Shown: in pieces, positions 1 through 8,265 of the stretch
Layout of the letters: every line of letters begins with the position of its first letter
Position numbering within the stretch: the first letter of the stretch is position 1
Origin: a virus
DNA: 35,353 nt
Reading direction: 5' to 3' (one strand)
IMG/VR virus record: IMGVR_UViG_3300022707_000582
Span: 1 to 35,353 of that record
Translations under genes and position numbers: made by a program
Notes under the pieces: model-generated
The model's input: the letters and a program-made list of their open reading frames with translations, nothing else
Told to the model about the DNA's origin: nothing
The model's database searches: none

Positions 1-212
1 AACCCATCGGACTGCACTAAATGCATACTATCTAAAGTCCAAGAGTCTCCATTCTTTACATTCTCTTTTTGCTTCTCAAGTGATCGTTTAGTTTCAATAA
101 TACCGAAGTCGTATGGTGATAATTCCAAAGCTCTGTGGCATAACCTTACTAAATCGTAATGTAAGTCGTCCTTAAGCTTTGCGTTACTTGATTTTCCGAA
201 TTTAAAGTTCAT
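1..212 (-). CDS. Endolysin, M15 (VanY/T5 lys-type) peptidase, N-terminal part
   Basis: The gene runs off the left edge; 70 codons are visible. It starts at an ATG at 212 behind an AGGAAACATA leader. The N-terminus reads MNFKFGKSSNAKLK, followed by LCHRALELSPYDFGIIET and an S-rich stretch ending in DSMHL. This pattern, FGKxS then RALELSPYDF and a later histidine, is that of phage T5-like L-alanyl-D-glutamate peptidases, which cut the peptide cross-bridges of peptidoglycan at lysis. The His in DSMHL would be the first zinc ligand; the rest of the active site is outside the window. No signal peptide is seen, so a holin is expected elsewhere. The identification rests on motif memory, not on a search. 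Confidence 0.75.
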   Translation of the reverse strand, partial: MNFKFGKSSNAKLKDDLHYDLVRLCHRALELSPYDFGIIETKRSLEKQKENVKNGDSWTLDSMHLVQSDG

Positions 213-237
213 TATGTTTCCTCCTTCCAATCGCCAG

Positions 238-507
238 TTACCAATAGCCAACACGGTATACTTTTCCTGATCCATTTCCTATCCTGAAATGTGGGTCATA
301 AGGATAATCTACCCGTGGAGGATTTTCAGGATTATTATACTTTTTAAATATATCATCGATAATCTTTTTATCTACTTTCAGTTCTGTAGGAGGTACCTCT
401 TGCAAAGAACGTTCCCATTCTAAAAATTTAATCATATCTTCCACAGAGCTGAATTCTGTAGTGATAGTTTTGTTACCTACTGTAACTATTCTTTTTATCT
501 TACTCAT
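238..507 (-). CDS. Small hypothetical protein, 89 residues
   Basis: The ATG at 507 follows AAGAGGTATTT, a reasonable ribosome-binding site. The protein begins MSKIKRIVTVGNKTITTEF, looks like a beta hairpin followed by a helix (residues 20-40), and ends in a Gly- and aromatic-rich tail (GNGSGKVYRVGYW). It has no Cys pairs, membrane segment or known motif. It lies between the ribonucleotide reductase operon and the endolysin, 13 bases after nrdB, so it is probably co-transcribed with them. No function can be assigned. Confidence 0.6.
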   Translation of the reverse strand: MSKIKRIVTVGNKTITTEFSSVEDMIKFLEWERSLQEVPPTELKVDKKIIDDIFKKYNNPENPPRVDYPYDPHFRIGNGSGKVYRVGYW

Positions 508-520
508 AAATACCTCTTAT

Positions 521-1528
521 TTAAAAGTCATCCCAACCCGGTACTGCACCTGATTGACTGTAATCCGTCATTCCTGAAGTCTCAAAGAAATTACCACGAG
601 ACTTAATACCTAAGTGAACATAAGGGTTCTTTACATCAGAATATAATGGGTCTAGTTTTAAAGCTCTCAATCTTTGGTTTGTTAAATATTTAATATACTG
701 CTCACTACTTTCAGTAGAAATCCCTAGTATCCCGTTGCCATAAGTATCTTTTGACCATTTAATTTCCTGCCTTGCAGCTTCCCCTAATATTGAGTAAATC
801 ATACCTTTCTCTTTTTTAGTGTCCATTGTCTCATGTATGATCTTAGTGAAAAGTGCTACATGAGAATTTTCGTCTACTCGTATGTAGTCTATCACCTTCT
901 GGGATTGTACTAGTTTCTTCCGTCCCGCCAACTGATCGAATAAATTAAATCCTTGATAAAAATAAATACCCTCAAGTGCCAAATTAGCAATCAGAACTTT
1001 TTTAAAATTATCCTCTGTAGGATTATCCACAAAAGATTGCATTTGGTTGGCGATAAATTTATTTCTTTCAAGAAGAAGAGGATTACTCCGCCACAAGTTA
1101 TAAATAATATCACGATCTTCACTAGAATACAAGCTTTCCAGTAGATACTGATAACTTTGAGAATGAACAGCTTCTTGAAATGCTTGTATTGTTAACAAAG
1201 TCTTACATCCACTACATGTAATATAATCTGCAATATTAGGTAAATTATTAACCTGCATACTATCTAAGAATATAAGAAAACCCAGTGTATTCCTTACAGC
1301 TTCGTTTTCTTCTAGTGTGAGATTCTTAACAGTTATCTTATCTTCAACCAACGAAATTTTCTCTGGAATCCAGTGGTTATTAAGCATTGTTCTCCAGAAA
1401 CCAGAAACCCATGAATATTTAACATTATTCAGATTAAGTATTCCAGTGGGATTACCTTGGAAGATCTTTTGATTCTCCTTGCTGTCATCCCCGTCAATAT
1501 TAAACAGCTTTGTTTTTTCTAATAACAT
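521..1528 (-). CDS. nrdB: Ribonucleotide reductase class I, small (radical-bearing) subunit
   Basis: This 335-residue protein is the R2 partner of NrdA. It holds the di-iron centre and the tyrosyl radical needed to reduce ribonucleotides. Visible ligands are D89 (FLDSMQ), E119 and H122 (QEAVHSQSY), E185 (ALEG), and E219 and H222 (RVDENSH). Y126, four residues after H122, matches the radical tyrosine spacing of Escherichia coli R2. The C-terminus GAVPGWDDF is the typical tail that docks on NrdA. The start at 1528 is chosen because AAAGGAG precedes it; the longer open frame to 1600 reads into the end of nrdA. The gene begins 10 bases after the nrdA stop, so the two are one operon. Its length is short but normal for phage R2 proteins. 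Confidence 0.93.
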   Translation of the reverse strand: MLLEKTKLFNIDGDDSKENQKIFQGNPTGILNLNNVKYSWVSGFWRTMLNNHWIPEKISLVEDKITVKNLTLEENEAVRNTLGFLIFLDSMQVNNLPNIADYITCSGCKTLLTIQAFQEAVHSQSYQYLLESLYSSEDRDIIYNLWRSNPLLLERNKFIANQMQSFVDNPTEDNFKKVLIANLALEGIYFYQGFNLFDQLAGRKKLVQSQKVIDYIRVDENSHVALFTKIIHETMDTKKEKGMIYSILGEAARQEIKWSKDTYGNGILGISTESSEQYIKYLTNQRLRALKLDPLYSDVKNPYVHLGIKSRGNFFETSGMTDYSQSGAVPGWDDF

Positions 1529-1538
1529 AATTTCTCCT

Positions 1539-3719
1539 TTAACCTGCACAACCAGCACAACCTTCTTCTTTAATACCAAGGAGATCTTCGATAGTCTCAC
1601 CCTTCTTAATACTTCTTATATAGTAAACAGCCTTACAACCATTCTTCCAAGAAGATATTAAAGTATCGTACAAGCTCATGGCACAGAACCCTTCTTTATT
1701 TTGATCAAATAAATACTCAGCACTTATCCCAGTATCTACAAACTTCTGCATAGCACCAATTGTCTTGGCTAGAGCAGCTTGATCATATGTCCTAAAACTC
1801 TTACTATAGGATAAGGGATTCTCTTTTAGATGCATACATGATATAGGGTATTTACCGTTATCGTTATCCTCCCTAAAGAAAGGACTGTACACAGGGCTTA
1901 CTCCTGCCGCAGCATCCATAAATACACTAGTCGATGTATTTGGTGCGGGAGATGTTAGCTGTGAGTTCCTAATGCCATAGATATTACATTCTTCTTCTAA
2001 TGAAGTCCAATCTAAATTAGTAACAGACCTAGCTTTATACTTAGCAAAAATATTACCGTTATCCCATTCACTTCCTTCAAAGGCAGGATAGTGTCCTAAT
2101 TCACTTGCCAAGGCAATAGACGCCTTCACTGCCCCGTATTGAATATATTCCGCTACTCTGGTTGCCTCTTCTTTGTCTAAATAAGATTTCCATTCTTTGG
2201 CTAACCAATCGTGGTAACCTTGAATTCCCACGCCGACAGTACGGAAAGTATTATTATGCCTCTCACTACAATCCGTAGGAGGAGAGGTTAATTCAATACC
2301 TGCATCCAGTACTTCAACCAAAAGGCTTGCATGGTTCACTATATCTTCGTACCCCTCCATACGACCTACCACCACAGATGCTAAATTACAACAATGACTG
2401 TAAGTATTTGAATCTAATACAGAAGTTGATTCTGTGCATAAATTGAAACAAGGTATAGTCCCTTTGTGTTTGTTAGGGTTTTCTTCATTCAATGTATCTG
2501 TAAAGGTGATATAAGGAAGGCCTGTTTCAAATTGGGTACGCATTATTTTCTTCACAAGATCACGAGCTTTGTACTTATTGAATACCGCAAGTCTTCCTTC
2601 TTCAGCTAATATCACCATTTGATGATATCTTTCCTCAAACACTCTACCATAACAATTATTTAAATCAAGACCTAATTTCTTTGCTTCATAAGGGCAGAAT
2701 GTATACCAGTCTCCTTCTTCCTCGTCTGTTTGCCAGAACAAATCAGGAGTACATACTTGCGGGAATATGTCATATGCCTTACTACGGATATCTCCACTCT
2801 CTGATTGAATCTCTAGGAACTCATCTACATCAGCATGCCATATTGGTAAAGCTGGCGTGAAGGCTCCGGCTCTTTTCCCACCTTGGTCTATATAGAGTGC
2901 AATGTCATTAAGTACTTTAACACAAGCGCTAATGCTCTTCGCTGATGAAGGTCGCCCTCCTATCTCTGCACCCTTAGCCCTTAGATTGCCCAGATAGATA
3001 CCTAAACCACCTCCCATCTTAGAAATCTTGGCCGCTTTTTTCCAGCCATCTGTAATGCTCTCTAAGTCATCATCCAATGAGATAATAAAACAACTACTGA
3101 TGTTGCCATTGCTTCTTAGATTGGCTAACCAAGGGGTAGCAAGGCTAATCTTACGTAGACTTAAGGCATCATATAACTCTCTTACTTTTAATTCCCTGTT
3201 AGTTTTATCAGCAAAAATAATCATAGCCTCAACCATGAACGCATATTGAATAACTTCTCCTTCTAATAGATATTTGTTGTATGCTGTCAAAGTAGATCCA
3301 TAGCTGTGCTGGAAATCACGTTCAGAGATAATGTATTCTTCTAAAGCTTCTATATCTTCTTTACTGTATTTTTCAAGATTAGGGTGAGAATAGCTGCCAT
3401 GATCTTTCATATCCTCTAAGAATGCATAGAATTCTAAATCATACGCTCTTGTGTCTTTCCACCTTTTCATTGTATTTAATCTTCCTGCTACATACACCCA
3501 ATCAGTGTCTTGAGCTGTAGCCAGAGCTTGTGCATGGTATATAATATTATCATGTAGCTCTACTGTGGTGATTTCCTCACGTATACCTTCTTCAATTTTA
3601 CTTTCAAGAGCTAAGGAATTAACCTCAAGCCCTTCACAAGCCCAACCAATAACTTCTTTTAATTTCTGAGTATCTAATGGCTCCCGATCACCATTTCGTT
3701 TAATAACTTGTAATGTCAA
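1539..3719 (-). CDS. nrdA: Ribonucleotide reductase class I, large (catalytic) subunit
   Basis: This 726-residue protein is complete and reduces ribonucleoside diphosphates to deoxy forms for phage DNA synthesis. An ATP-cone-like N-terminus (VIKRNGDREPLDTQKL, residues 5-20) would be the allosteric activity site. Active-site residues visible are C210 (SSCF), the N426-C428-E430 triad in FNLCTES, C443 or C444 (SHCCNLASV), SPAPNTSTS, and the paired tyrosines KAVYYIRS near residue 702 for radical transfer. The C-terminal CAGCAG is the swinging dithiol re-reduced by a thioredoxin or glutaredoxin, and such a protein is encoded 11 bases upstream. No intron or intein interrupts the gene, although phage nrdA is a common insertion target. 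Confidence 0.95.
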   Translation of the reverse strand: MTLQVIKRNGDREPLDTQKLKEVIGWACEGLEVNSLALESKIEEGIREEITTVELHDNIIYHAQALATAQDTDWVYVAGRLNTMKRWKDTRAYDLEFYAFLEDMKDHGSYSHPNLEKYSKEDIEALEEYIISERDFQHSYGSTLTAYNKYLLEGEVIQYAFMVEAMIIFADKTNRELKVRELYDALSLRKISLATPWLANLRSNGNISSCFIISLDDDLESITDGWKKAAKISKMGGGLGIYLGNLRAKGAEIGGRPSSAKSISACVKVLNDIALYIDQGGKRAGAFTPALPIWHADVDEFLEIQSESGDIRSKAYDIFPQVCTPDLFWQTDEEEGDWYTFCPYEAKKLGLDLNNCYGRVFEERYHQMVILAEEGRLAVFNKYKARDLVKKIMRTQFETGLPYITFTDTLNEENPNKHKGTIPCFNLCTESTSVLDSNTYSHCCNLASVVVGRMEGYEDIVNHASLLVEVLDAGIELTSPPTDCSERHNNTFRTVGVGIQGYHDWLAKEWKSYLDKEEATRVAEYIQYGAVKASIALASELGHYPAFEGSEWDNGNIFAKYKARSVTNLDWTSLEEECNIYGIRNSQLTSPAPNTSTSVFMDAAAGVSPVYSPFFREDNDNGKYPISCMHLKENPLSYSKSFRTYDQAALAKTIGAMQKFVDTGISAEYLFDQNKEGFCAMSLYDTLISSWKNGCKAVYYIRSIKKGETIEDLLGIKEEGCAGCAG

Positions 3720-3730
3720 TTAATCTATCC

Positions 3731-3985
3731 TTATAGTGAGTCTAACATTTCTTGGAATTCATTTTTTGTTTTTATGCCAACGACGATGCTATGTTTATTT
3801 GTCACTGTGTCCTTGAACAGCAGTGTGGTAGGAACAGAACGCAACTTATATATATTTTCATCTCTATCCATATCCATAAAGACTAATTCAAAGTCACCTC
3901 GTTCTTCTGATAAGGACTTCCAAGTCTGTTTTACTACAGGGCAGTTATTACACCAATCAGCACCGTACACTACAACTTTCTTCAT
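3731..3985 (-). CDS. Thioredoxin/glutaredoxin-fold protein
   Basis: This 84-residue protein has the sequence VVVYGADWCNNCPVVKQTW, placing a CxxC redox pair (C12, C15) after the first beta strand. VPTTLLF further on carries the cis-proline typical of the thioredoxin fold. It probably reduces the C-terminal disulfide of the adjacent NrdA, 11 bases downstream in the same operon. The active site WCNNC is neither the WCGPC of thioredoxins nor the CPYC of glutaredoxins; it resembles T4-type NrdC proteins. The start at 3985 is preceded by ATGGAGAAATA. Confidence 0.85.
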   Translation of the reverse strand: MKKVVVYGADWCNNCPVVKQTWKSLSEERGDFELVFMDMDRDENIYKLRSVPTTLLFKDTVTNKHSIVVGIKTKNEFQEMLDSL

Positions 3986-4056
3986 TATTTCTCCATATTT
4001 ATTATTTGTTATCAGGTTAAGATTCTACCAAGTATCTCTACCCAATACAACCAGTA

Positions 4057-4221
4057 TTATGTTAAATCTTCCCATGAATTCTCATAGCCACATTCTTCCC
4101 ACATTTTAATACCCATCCTGTCTACCTCAAGCTTCATAGCCCATTCTTCTATGGTATACCCGTAATTGGCACTAAAATGTGGTTCTTTAGTTTTATTTAC
4201 TTTAGGATCTTTCTTACTCAT
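4057..4221 (-). CDS. Small hypothetical protein, 54 residues
   Basis: An ATG at 4221 preceded by CAGGAGAGATTT opens a frame starting MSKKDPKVNKTKEPHFSA and ending ENSWEDLT. The second half (YTIEEWAMKLEVDRMGIKMW) is probably helical. It fills the otherwise empty interval between the Dam-like gene (stop at 4234) and the thioredoxin-fold gene, which supports it being real. It has no recognisable domain. Confidence 0.6.
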   Translation of the reverse strand: MSKKDPKVNKTKEPHFSANYGYTIEEWAMKLEVDRMGIKMWEECGYENSWEDLT

Positions 4222-4233
4222 AAATCTCTCCTG

Positions 4234-5061
4234 TTACTTAGAAACTATCAAAACTTCGTCTGTCTTACTTGTGCTCTTACGAAAGCTACAGTTATTGTAA
4301 GAACGATTCAAATGGTGTATTGTGAACTTGTCCTCGTGCGTATCACAAAACTCAACCCACTTAGTATTAACTTTACCTTTGTTTTCGAACACATTGCTTG
4401 CAGCTATCTTAAACCCTTTGCTATGTAACTCCAAGATACAATCAAGTAAGTCTTCATCATCCTCGCCCTTCCAACCACCTGACTCGTTGTATGTCGCTGT
4501 ACAGGTTTGGTACGGGCTGTCCATATAAACTACCACAGGGTACCCTCCGTCAGGTGATACATTACAAAGAAGTCTCTTGGTGGATTCTCTAAAATCATTA
4601 CAATAGAATGATATCCTCTTACATGCCTCATGGTGAGCTTTCGTGCGCTCTAAATTGTAGTGGCAACGTTCTCCGTAGGGTACATTAAATTTCAAAGACT
4701 TATTAAATCTCATGTAATTCGTGTTGCTGCGGAGTATCAGGTTCAGAAGCTTCGCAGGGCTATCCTCTACGTTATAGGCTTTTCTTAGGGATAAGTACCC
4801 TTCCTTTGTCTGCGGGTAAGCTTCGTGTACAGAGGTTATTCTCTCTAAAAACTTTTCAATTTGAAAGGCTTTATGCAATTCAATCACTGGCTCCATTACA
4901 TCCATTGCCCACACAGATTCATATTTCTCTGTGGCGTTAAGAGCTACTGTGCCCCCTCCACATAGCATATCAACGAACAGGTATCCTTCTGGTAGTAGTG
5001 GCTCTATTTGTCCCCACAAACGTCTCTTGTTGCCTGTAAAAGGTATCGCTGATACTATCAT
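4234..5061 (-). CDS. D12-class N6-adenine DNA methyltransferase (Dam-like)
   Basis: This 275-residue protein has the order expected of Dam/DpnM enzymes: PFTGNKRRL near the N-terminus, the SAM-binding loop VDMLCGGGTVALN (around residues 30-42), the NLILRSNTNYMRFN region, and a motif IV-like YMDSPY followed by SNVFENKGK. It would methylate adenine in phage DNA, protecting it from restriction or marking it. The catalytic motif reads DSPY instead of the usual DPPY. Because the second position is normally proline, activity should not be assumed. The start at 5061 lies 10 bases after the neighbouring gene and follows AGGGAGG. Confidence 0.85.
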   Translation of the reverse strand: MIVSAIPFTGNKRRLWGQIEPLLPEGYLFVDMLCGGGTVALNATEKYESVWAMDVMEPVIELHKAFQIEKFLERITSVHEAYPQTKEGYLSLRKAYNVEDSPAKLLNLILRSNTNYMRFNKSLKFNVPYGERCHYNLERTKAHHEACKRISFYCNDFRESTKRLLCNVSPDGGYPVVVYMDSPYQTCTATYNESGGWKGEDDEDLLDCILELHSKGFKIAASNVFENKGKVNTKWVEFCDTHEDKFTIHHLNRSYNNCSFRKSTSKTDEVLIVSK

Positions 5062-5070
5062 AATTCCTCC

Positions 5071-5553
5071 CTACGGTCGCACAATATTACGTGAAGTCTT
5101 AGTAGCATCAACTCTCTTATCCATCCCTTTAAAACCGTCCGTATAAGCAGTTATACTACCAACATTATTGACGTTTTGCAATAAGTCCTTTGGAATATTT
5201 CCTATAGTTAAGACTTCAGTACTGAGGTAAAATTTATGTAAAAAGTGTGGAGTATCTGTTTTATATAAGATCTTATCACCTACCATACACAATACTTCGT
5301 TACGTGATCTTCCATTATAGATATCTGTTTTGTATACTTCATAAGGTCGCAGTGGATTACGAATCAATACATCCTTGTGGATACTGTAACTATTACTGGG
5401 ATTCCTTTGATCTATATAAAAACCCAAGTAGAATAAAATAGCAGGGACAGATACCTTTCCTTTCTTCACAAATATTTCAGGACTTTCCTTGGCCAAATAT
5501 TCTACCAACTCTTTACTTACTGAACAAGGTACTACATGTTGTTCTAAAACCAT
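5071..5553 (-). CDS. Hypothetical protein, 160 residues
   Basis: The protein begins MVLEQHVVPCSVSKELVEYL. A first helical segment (residues 12-30) is followed by mixed alpha/beta sequence rich in Tyr and Ile. It has no membrane helix, no repeated Cys and no catalytic motif that I recognise. The start at 5553 follows AAGGGAGATAATAA. It sits 10 bases upstream of the Dam-like gene in the same operon. Confidence 0.65.
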   Translation of the reverse strand: MVLEQHVVPCSVSKELVEYLAKESPEIFVKKGKVSVPAILFYLGFYIDQRNPSNSYSIHKDVLIRNPLRPYEVYKTDIYNGRSRNEVLCMVGDKILYKTDTPHFLHKFYLSTEVLTIGNIPKDLLQNVNNVGSITAYTDGFKGMDKRVDATKTSRNIVRP

Positions 5554-5568
5554 TTATTATCTCCCTTA

Positions 5569-5766
5569 TTACATCAAACCAATTATCATAGTACTTATGC
5601 TATTCACGGCAAGGAATAATAATACAGCCCCTCCGCTGCATAGGGTGGCAGCTATAATCATGGTAGGTTTTGTTAAATCGATCTTCTTTTCTCCATAAAC
5701 ACTCAGCAATATTATCACTAACATGGTCATTAACCAGACATCTATCAAGATCTTAGTTTCAACCAT
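5569..5766 (-). CDS. Small inner-membrane protein, 65 residues
   Basis: Two hydrophobic segments are visible, LIDVWLMTMLVIILLSVYG (about residues 7-25) and PTMIIAATLCSGGAVLLFLAVNSISTMII (about 34-62), separated by a short charged loop EKKIDL. The start overlaps the stop of the next upstream gene at 5766. It could be a holin-like or inhibitory membrane peptide, but nothing beyond topology supports that. Confidence 0.6.
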   Translation of the reverse strand: MVETKILIDVWLMTMLVIILLSVYGEKKIDLTKPTMIIAATLCSGGAVLLFLAVNSISTMIIGLM

Positions 5767-5948
5767 TATTTTTCTTCCTGTCCAATATTAAGTGAGTGTG
5801 TTATTTCGATAAACATGGAAATAATATCTTCTGTGGCATACCATACCTCATTAACATATTGCCCTCCTGTAATAGCACTATCTAAATCTACAGGATTGTC
5901 ATATTTTTCTAGGAGTCCTTCTACGAAGGCTTTTGTTTCTTTGTTCAT
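5766..5948 (-). CDS. Small hypothetical protein, 60 residues
   Basis: This short acidic protein (MNKETKAFVEGLLEKYDNP...) has a helical start and a helical end (ATEDIISMFIEITHSL). It is the first gene downstream of the promoter at 5985-6012. The ATG at 5948 is preceded by AAAGGAAATAAT. No family is recognised. Confidence 0.6.
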   Translation of the reverse strand: MNKETKAFVEGLLEKYDNPVDLDSAITGGQYVNEVWYATEDIISMFIEITHSLNIGQEEK

Positions 5949-5984
5949 ATTATTTCCTTTATAGTTCCCTCACTTCATACCTTA

Positions 5985-6012
5985 ATTATATAGGAGGGAG
6001 GGTAGGTGTCAA
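5985..6012 (-). promoter_or_regulatory. Sigma70-type promoter, minus strand
   Basis: On the minus strand, TTGACA (6012-6007) and TATAAT (5990-5985) are separated by 16 bases. Both hexamers match the consensus exactly. It lies in the gap between the metallophosphoesterase gene and the 60-residue gene and would drive 5948 leftwards through Dam and probably the reductase operon. Confidence 0.75.
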
Positions 6013-6046
6013 TGTTTATATCCTCAACTCTATGTACCTTCTTTTA

Positions 6047-7315
6047 TCAGCGGGTTGGTTGATCCGTAATAGCTACTTGGATATTAATTATATCCTTTAT
6101 ATTACTCCTTCCTAGCGTGTTATCATTAGTATGGAACATTATAGTCTGACTAGGGATACTGTTAAACCCGAGGATTGCTGAATACTCTAATCCCTCTTGG
6201 TCTACGCCAAAAAATGCCGAATTACAAACTTGTTCTCCTTGCCCATAGCAGATATGATGATGCTTATCAGCTTGTCGCCAATAGGTAGGGTGTATTTGTA
6301 ATTGAGCACCACGTTTACGCATTTGGTCTACCATTCCCTTTTCAGTAAGAGGGTTGTTATAACCGTGTTCGTATATCACCAGCTTTCCATAAATTTCTAA
6401 GTGCCCAAAAATACCCTCAGGGATATCAAATGTTATATGGTCATACCCAGAAATCCTACAGAAACTTTCTAGCGTTTTATGTACTATAAAGTCAAAACTA
6501 TATCGTCCTTCCTTGTAAGTGCCCATTCCTTTTCTTGTAGAACTTCCATGATTACCTACAACGCATATAACATCCATTGGTATTTTAAGTTCTGCTAAAG
6601 GACTGAGCACACTTTTCCAAATATGCTCGATTGAATCATGAACTTGCTCAGCTAATCCGCTGTCCGTTGATATAGCAGATTGAATACCATGCTTTTCGTT
6701 ATCCTCGCATAAGTCCCCTAACATAGCAAACACAATACGCTCTACTTTGAACTTATTCTTACGTTCTTCAATGGCTTGTAAGATACCCTCGCCATATAAC
6801 TTCATAGCTTGCTTGGCAATATCTGAATTATAATATCTACTAAGTTTAGCTACTTGCCAGTCAGATAACAAGACCTCTAACGTAGCAGGAGTAGCTTCGG
6901 TAGTCGGGATATAATTATACAATACAGGAACAGCCACAGATAAACTTTGTACTGCTTTAGCTACAATACTCTCAATACTTGGTGCAGATTCTCCTTCACT
7001 ACCATCAAACAACTCCCTTTGCACCTTCCGTAATTGATTATTACTTCTCTGGGCAGAACGAAGGCGTTTGGCTAAATTAGCCACATTCCAATCAGGACTG
7101 TCGCATAGAACATCTAGTACTTCGGGGGTTAATTCATCCACTGAGGAAGTATCTTCTTGTTCTCCTAAGAGACCTTTCTTTACCCAACCACGAATAGTAC
7201 TTTCCTTACTCTTTCGATCCCATATAATTTTAGATACCTCGCTAGAGGTGTTACCCTGTAGGAGTAGATCACGTACCTCTTGTTGCTCTTGAGTTAAATC
7301 TTCTTTATCAAACAA
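6047..7315 (-). CDS. Calcineurin-like metallophosphoesterase with N-terminal helix-turn-helix
   Basis: This 422-residue protein has two parts. Residues 1-100 look like a helix-turn-helix region (QGNTSSEVSKIIWDRKSKES resembles a resolvase or sigma-like recognition helix). From about residue 150, metallophosphoesterase motifs follow in order: LLSDWQVAK, MLGDLCEDN, VVGNHGSS, YEHGYN and ADKHHHICYG. These are the metal-binding Asp, Asn and His blocks of the family that includes SbcD/Mre11 nucleases. The DNA-binding N-terminus suggests a DNA-directed nuclease or phosphatase. The first motif is SDWQ rather than the more common DxH, as in several phage members. Transcription probably starts from the promoter at 7347-7374. 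Confidence 0.8.
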   Translation of the reverse strand: MFDKEDLTQEQQEVRDLLLQGNTSSEVSKIIWDRKSKESTIRGWVKKGLLGEQEDTSSVDELTPEVLDVLCDSPDWNVANLAKRLRSAQRSNNQLRKVQRELFDGSEGESAPSIESIVAKAVQSLSVAVPVLYNYIPTTEATPATLEVLLSDWQVAKLSRYYNSDIAKQAMKLYGEGILQAIEERKNKFKVERIVFAMLGDLCEDNEKHGIQSAISTDSGLAEQVHDSIEHIWKSVLSPLAELKIPMDVICVVGNHGSSTRKGMGTYKEGRYSFDFIVHKTLESFCRISGYDHITFDIPEGIFGHLEIYGKLVIYEHGYNNPLTEKGMVDQMRKRGAQLQIHPTYWRQADKHHHICYGQGEQVCNSAFFGVDQEGLEYSAILGFNSIPSQTIMFHTNDNTLGRSNIKDIINIQVAITDQPTR

Positions 7316-7346
7316 TACTTCTCTCCTTTATATTAGACTACTCTTC

Positions 7347-7374
7347 ATCTTAACACATTGACACTCAGTGTCAA
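7347..7374 (-). promoter_or_regulatory. Sigma70-type promoter with a 17-base palindrome over its -35
   Basis: The minus strand carries TTGACA (7374-7369), 16 bases, then TAAGAT (7352-7347), just ahead of the metallophosphoesterase gene. The -35 lies inside a perfect palindrome TTGACACTCAGTGTCAA at 7358-7374, which has the form of a repressor operator. It also overlaps the stop codon of the HNH gene at 7371. Confidence 0.6.
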
Positions 7375-8033
7375 CTATTTTGTAAAGCTTTTATATAACG
7401 AATATAAACTTCTCTGCGCTTCTTTTTATTACTGGTCTCTTGCTTCGAGAATCCTATGTCCATAAGAAATTGTTGGTGCTTAATTTTAGTATCTTCCCAA
7501 GCAATGGCTTGTTTATCTATTACGGCATCTTCCCATGATAACCCTGTAGAGTCGCAATGGGTTTTAATTTTATGGTCGGGTATACATAAAATTTGTAGAT
7601 CGTCCCCTCCTGAGTTCAGTAAAGAACTAGCCCAAAGATGTGCATCCTCTAAAGATTTGAAACTCTCCTCTTGATTTATATGATCAACATTTATTTCGTT
7701 AGCCCCAAACAAATGTTTACATTTATTACATTCCCAAACAAATCTTTTTCTACAATCAGGATCGTAACTTGGTATCTTTGTTTTTTCTAAGAAAGCAAGT
7801 TTTGCTTTGGAGTACATCCACTTTTCTCTTACACCCTCCCTGATTATTTGTTTTAATTGGTTTTCGGTTAATGGGTTAGGTTTCCCATTTTCATCTAAAC
7901 TCTTAGATAATATCTCTATTTTTTCTTTCCAAAGTTCAATATCTATCTTATCTGGGATATTGTTATGTTTCCTTTTTACTCCATTACGTTTGTCTTTCTT
8001 CTTACTACCTTTTCTACCTCTAGCAAATGCCAC
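7371..8033 (-). CDS. HNH nuclease with Cys-rich zinc site
   Basis: This protein has a basic N-terminus (ARGRKGSKKKDKRNGVKRK) and a C-terminal HNH module. Cys residues in CRKRFVWECNKCKHLF, the sequence VDHINQEES and the later LQILCIPDHKIKT fit the zinc-stabilised beta-beta-alpha metal fold. It cuts DNA, but whether it is a homing enzyme or a housekeeping phage nuclease is unclear. I chose the GTG at 8033 because AAGGAG lies nine bases before it. The ATG at 8051 has no ribosome-binding site and sits inside the previous gene. The GTG start is one base beyond the stop of the neighbour. Confidence 0.75.
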   Translation of the reverse strand: MAFARGRKGSKKKDKRNGVKRKHNNIPDKIDIELWKEKIEILSKSLDENGKPNPLTENQLKQIIREGVREKWMYSKAKLAFLEKTKIPSYDPDCRKRFVWECNKCKHLFGANEINVDHINQEESFKSLEDAHLWASSLLNSGGDDLQILCIPDHKIKTHCDSTGLSWEDAVIDKQAIAWEDTKIKHQQFLMDIGFSKQETSNKKKRREVYIRYIKALQNS

Positions 8034-8034
8034 G

Positions 8035-8265
8035 TTATATATCTCCTTCATTATACATGTAATTATCTGGAAGAACTATAATACGCTTAAGATGAGATAA
8101 CGGAATTTTTCCTACTTTACTATTTCCTTTACCTAAGATATAAATATCATCTTCAGTTATTTCTATAACTTCTCCTATAGAGATGGGACGATATCTACTA
8201 GATTTACCATAAGCAATACAAGCTCCCACAATTATTTTATTATTACGCATATCATATATCATCAT
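8035..8265 (-). CDS. Hypothetical protein, 76 residues
   Basis: The protein begins MMIYDMRNNKIIVGACIAYG and appears mostly beta-stranded, with IGEVIEITEDDIYILGKG in the middle, suggesting a small beta-barrel. Its first ATG overlaps the stop of the upstream gene (ATGA); the second ATG, three bases later, is better spaced from GGAG. Function unknown. Confidence 0.6.
   Translation of the reverse strand: MMIYDMRNNKIIVGACIAYGKSSRYRPISIGEVIEITEDDIYILGKGNSKVGKIPLSHLKRIIVLPDNYMYNEGDI

Noticed and set aside
1539-3719. Possible intron or intein in nrdA
   Set aside because: The frame is uninterrupted and the protein has normal length and motif spacing.
3774-4109. Plus-strand open frames over the minus-strand genes (for example 3774-4109, 4177-4428, 7807-8100)
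   Set aside because: They lie opposite well-supported genes, lack ribosome-binding sites and read as low-complexity Ser/Phe-rich translations.
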